This document shows positions 62,412-64,000 of a DNA stretch of 64,000 nucleotides, piece by piece. A program made the translations under genes and the position numbers. The notes under the pieces are model-generated. The model did no database searches. It worked only from the letters and a program-made list of their open reading frames with translations, and had not been told where the DNA came from. The stretch's first letter is position 1; each line of letters begins with the position of its first letter. The stretch spans positions 16,295,944 to 16,359,943 of the forward strand of contig CM067304.1 in NCBI GenBank assembly GCA_034231615.1, read 5' to 3'. This DNA is from Meghimatium bilineatum (taxonomy: Eukaryota > Mollusca > Gastropoda > Stylommatophora > Philomycidae).

Positions 62412-62634
62412 TCGGGGATCTCCGTGGCTGTTCGCCTTGTGTTCAAGAGATCACGGATTCGAATCCGGCCCGTGTCGTCTTGTTTATAAGGTGGATTTTT
62501 TTCGGAGATCCCTGTGGATTATCACTTGAAGCTACGGAGTTACGGGCTATGAGTGGTACTCTCGACAGGTGGCGAGGGACGGAGTACATATGGGACACCA
62601 AGCGCAGCAAGTGCAGTGAAGTCAATCTTCTACG
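62412..62634 (+). mobile_element. SINE family A, intact with target duplication
   Basis: tRNA-like head GGGGATCTCCGTGGCTGTTC with B box GATTCGAATCC (62456-62466), body CTTGAAGCTACGGAGTTACG and ATGAGTGGTACTCTCG, 3' end GTGAAGTCAATCTTCTACG. Target duplication GATTTTATTGCAG (62399-62411) / GATTTATTGCAG (62635-62646). Empty site in ICK1-3 units (near 9697, 24477, 39041). Confidence 0.85.
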
Positions 62635-62699
62635 GATTTATTGCAGTCACTATCGCTCAATCCTGTTGTTATGCATTTAAATGTCGGTGATAGTTGTTG

Positions 62700-64000
62700 T
62701 GTTAGTGCTGGAGATTTTCTTTTTGAAAAACATAAAATAATATAGTCGGGCGAAAGTAAACACGAAAGAGTGGTAGGAATAATATTAGACGAAACCATAG
62801 CTAGATCATTGATTGAATACCTAGCTATTTCAGATAGAGTTTTGCTTGTAAAGTTGAAAAGTAAACCATTAGACATCAACTTCATTTAGGTGTATGCTTC
62901 AACAGCTGACAGCACGGAATCAAGTATAGAACTATTTTATGAAGAAATTAACCTGGCCATGAAGCAATGTAAATAACAAGTAGTAACAATAATCATGGGA
63001 GACCTAAATGGCAAAAGTGGGTATGGGAAAAGCAGACAATGTGATTGGTAATTATGGACTCGGTGAGAGAAACGAAAGAGGAGATAGACTGTGTTCAAAC
63101 TGATAACATGATAATAGGTAACACATGGTTTAATCAAAATCACAGACGTATGTGGACTTGCAAGCGCCCAGAAGATAAGACGCGTAACCAAATACTAGAT
63201 TATATTTTGATAGGAGGTAGATTTAGAAACAGTTTGATCTCCGTCAAGATTCGACCAAGGACTGACTGTAATAGCGGCCATGTACCAGTAATAGGTAAAC
63301 TGAGAATCATTTTAAAGAACATAAAGAGATCTACTAGACATATGAGATTGGATTTAACGAAACTCCAAGCAGACAAAGAACTAAAAGAAAAATATAACAT
63401 CACAATACAAAATAAATATAACGCCATCGAGAAAATCCAGAATATTGACGAACAGTGGTCTATGCTAAAGGAATCACTACAACAACATTCTTCAGAGCTA
63501 ATACCAAAGATCAAGCCAAATGCGAAGAAAAAATGGATGACGGATGAAATACTAGAGTTGATGGAAAAAAGAAGAAAACATAAACAAGATAAAGAAAAAT
63601 ATAAAAAAATTCATAAAGAAATAGAGAACAAATGTCTAGAGGCAAAAGAAAAGTGGTTAAATCTAAGCTGTCAAGAAATAGAACATGAACACAAAAGTGA
63701 CATGAAAAATATGCACAGAAGGATAAATGTACTTATTGACTAAAGATAAACAGCATCTATCGGTTGTCTGAAATCTAAGTAAGGACGGATCAGTTTTAAT
63801 GGGACAAGAACCAATAATGCAAAGATGAACAGAATATATTAAAGAATTATACGATGACAATAGACCTAACAAGTCAGAATACATATGAAGGCCCACCTAT
63901 ACTAAAATCGGAGGTAGGACTAACAATTCAACAAATGAAATAAGGAAAGTCACCTGGACAAGATAACATAACAATAGAAGAGTTTGACGCAATAGGTGAT
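62700..64000 (+). mobile_element. LINE with endonuclease domain, runs off window
   Basis: Endonuclease pieces: VGIILDETIARSLIEYLAIS, QVYASTADSTESSIELFYEE-like, GDLNGKSG near 63003, GLGERNERGDRL; then an open stretch from 63045 to 63743 with NMIIGNTWFNQ, WTCKRPEDKTRNQILDYILI, SGHVPVIGKLRI and the coiled basic segment ENKCLEAKEKWLN. RT begins near 63890 (GPPILKSEVGLTIQQMK, stop, GKSPGQDNITIEEFDAIGD). Few disablements: younger than the other LINEs here. The rest lies beyond 64000. Confidence 0.9.

Noticed and set aside
62412-62480. Functional tRNA gene
   Set aside because: A/B boxes exist but cloverleaf arms do not pair and a SINE body with target duplication follows.
63045-63743. 232-codon frame as a host gene
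   Set aside because: Motifs in order are those of LINE endonuclease to pre-RT; homologs annotated as craniofacial development protein are LINE-derived.

Overview
This is animal nuclear DNA. There are no bacterial-style operons; instead there are split genes with GT/AG junctions, several dead non-LTR retrotransposons (LINEs), tRNA-derived SINEs, foldback and hAT-like MITEs, a possible Penelope-type ribozyme motif, and abundant micro- and minisatellites. The mix of LINE families and the A/T-rich, repeat-laden introns suggest a lophotrochozoan, most likely a mollusc; this is inference, not proof. Key result: hidden between the repeats is a tandem array of small two-exon genes, all on the + strand, for secreted cystine-knot (ICK/knottin-like) peptides. 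No single open frame reveals them because the exons are 66 and 105-111 nt long and 7-13 kb apart. Exon 1 encodes a signal peptide and ends at a GTAAGT donor. Exon 2 encodes the mature part with framework C-X6-C-X6-CC-X4-C-X10/11-C-aromatic-stop. Four loci are visible: ICK1 (exon 2 only, 6233-6343; exon 1 lies left of the window), ICK2 (14734-14799 and 21597-21704), ICK3 (29240-29305 and 36160-36267) and ICK4 (45606-45671 and 58573-58677). Joins are phase 0 in every locus. Layout: an old repeating unit of about 14.5-16 kb carries one gene per unit. On top of it lies a very recent tandem duplication of about 14.5 kb (about 11.64-26.17 kb and 26.17-40.72 kb), whose breakpoint can be placed within about 50 bp because the similarity pattern switches there. 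Introns of ICK1-3 hold, in order, a (GATA)n tract, a 1.33-kb non-coding retroelement with 12-bp target duplications, and a degenerate I/Jockey-like LINE with endonuclease, reverse transcriptase and RNase H. Region 40.75-45.67 kb is the older, diverged counterpart of 11.69-14.80 kb, with extra insertions. From 48,688 to 58,557 a 9.87-kb element with long terminal inverted repeats and an 8-bp target duplication sits only a few bases upstream of the ICK4 exon 2 splice acceptor. From 58.57 to 62.68 kb the sequence is again the diverged downstream part of the unit, with its own minisatellite expansions and SINEs, and the window ends inside a LINE (62.7-64 kb). How it works together: the genes look like a birth-and-death family of secreted disulfide-rich peptides. 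ICK1 and ICK2 exon 2 differ at 19 of 105 aligned bases, 14 of 15 changed codons being replacements with all six cysteines kept, while the adjoining 170 bp of intron differ at about four positions. This is the pattern of diversifying selection known from venom and host-defence peptide families. Function, tissue and target cannot be read from sequence.
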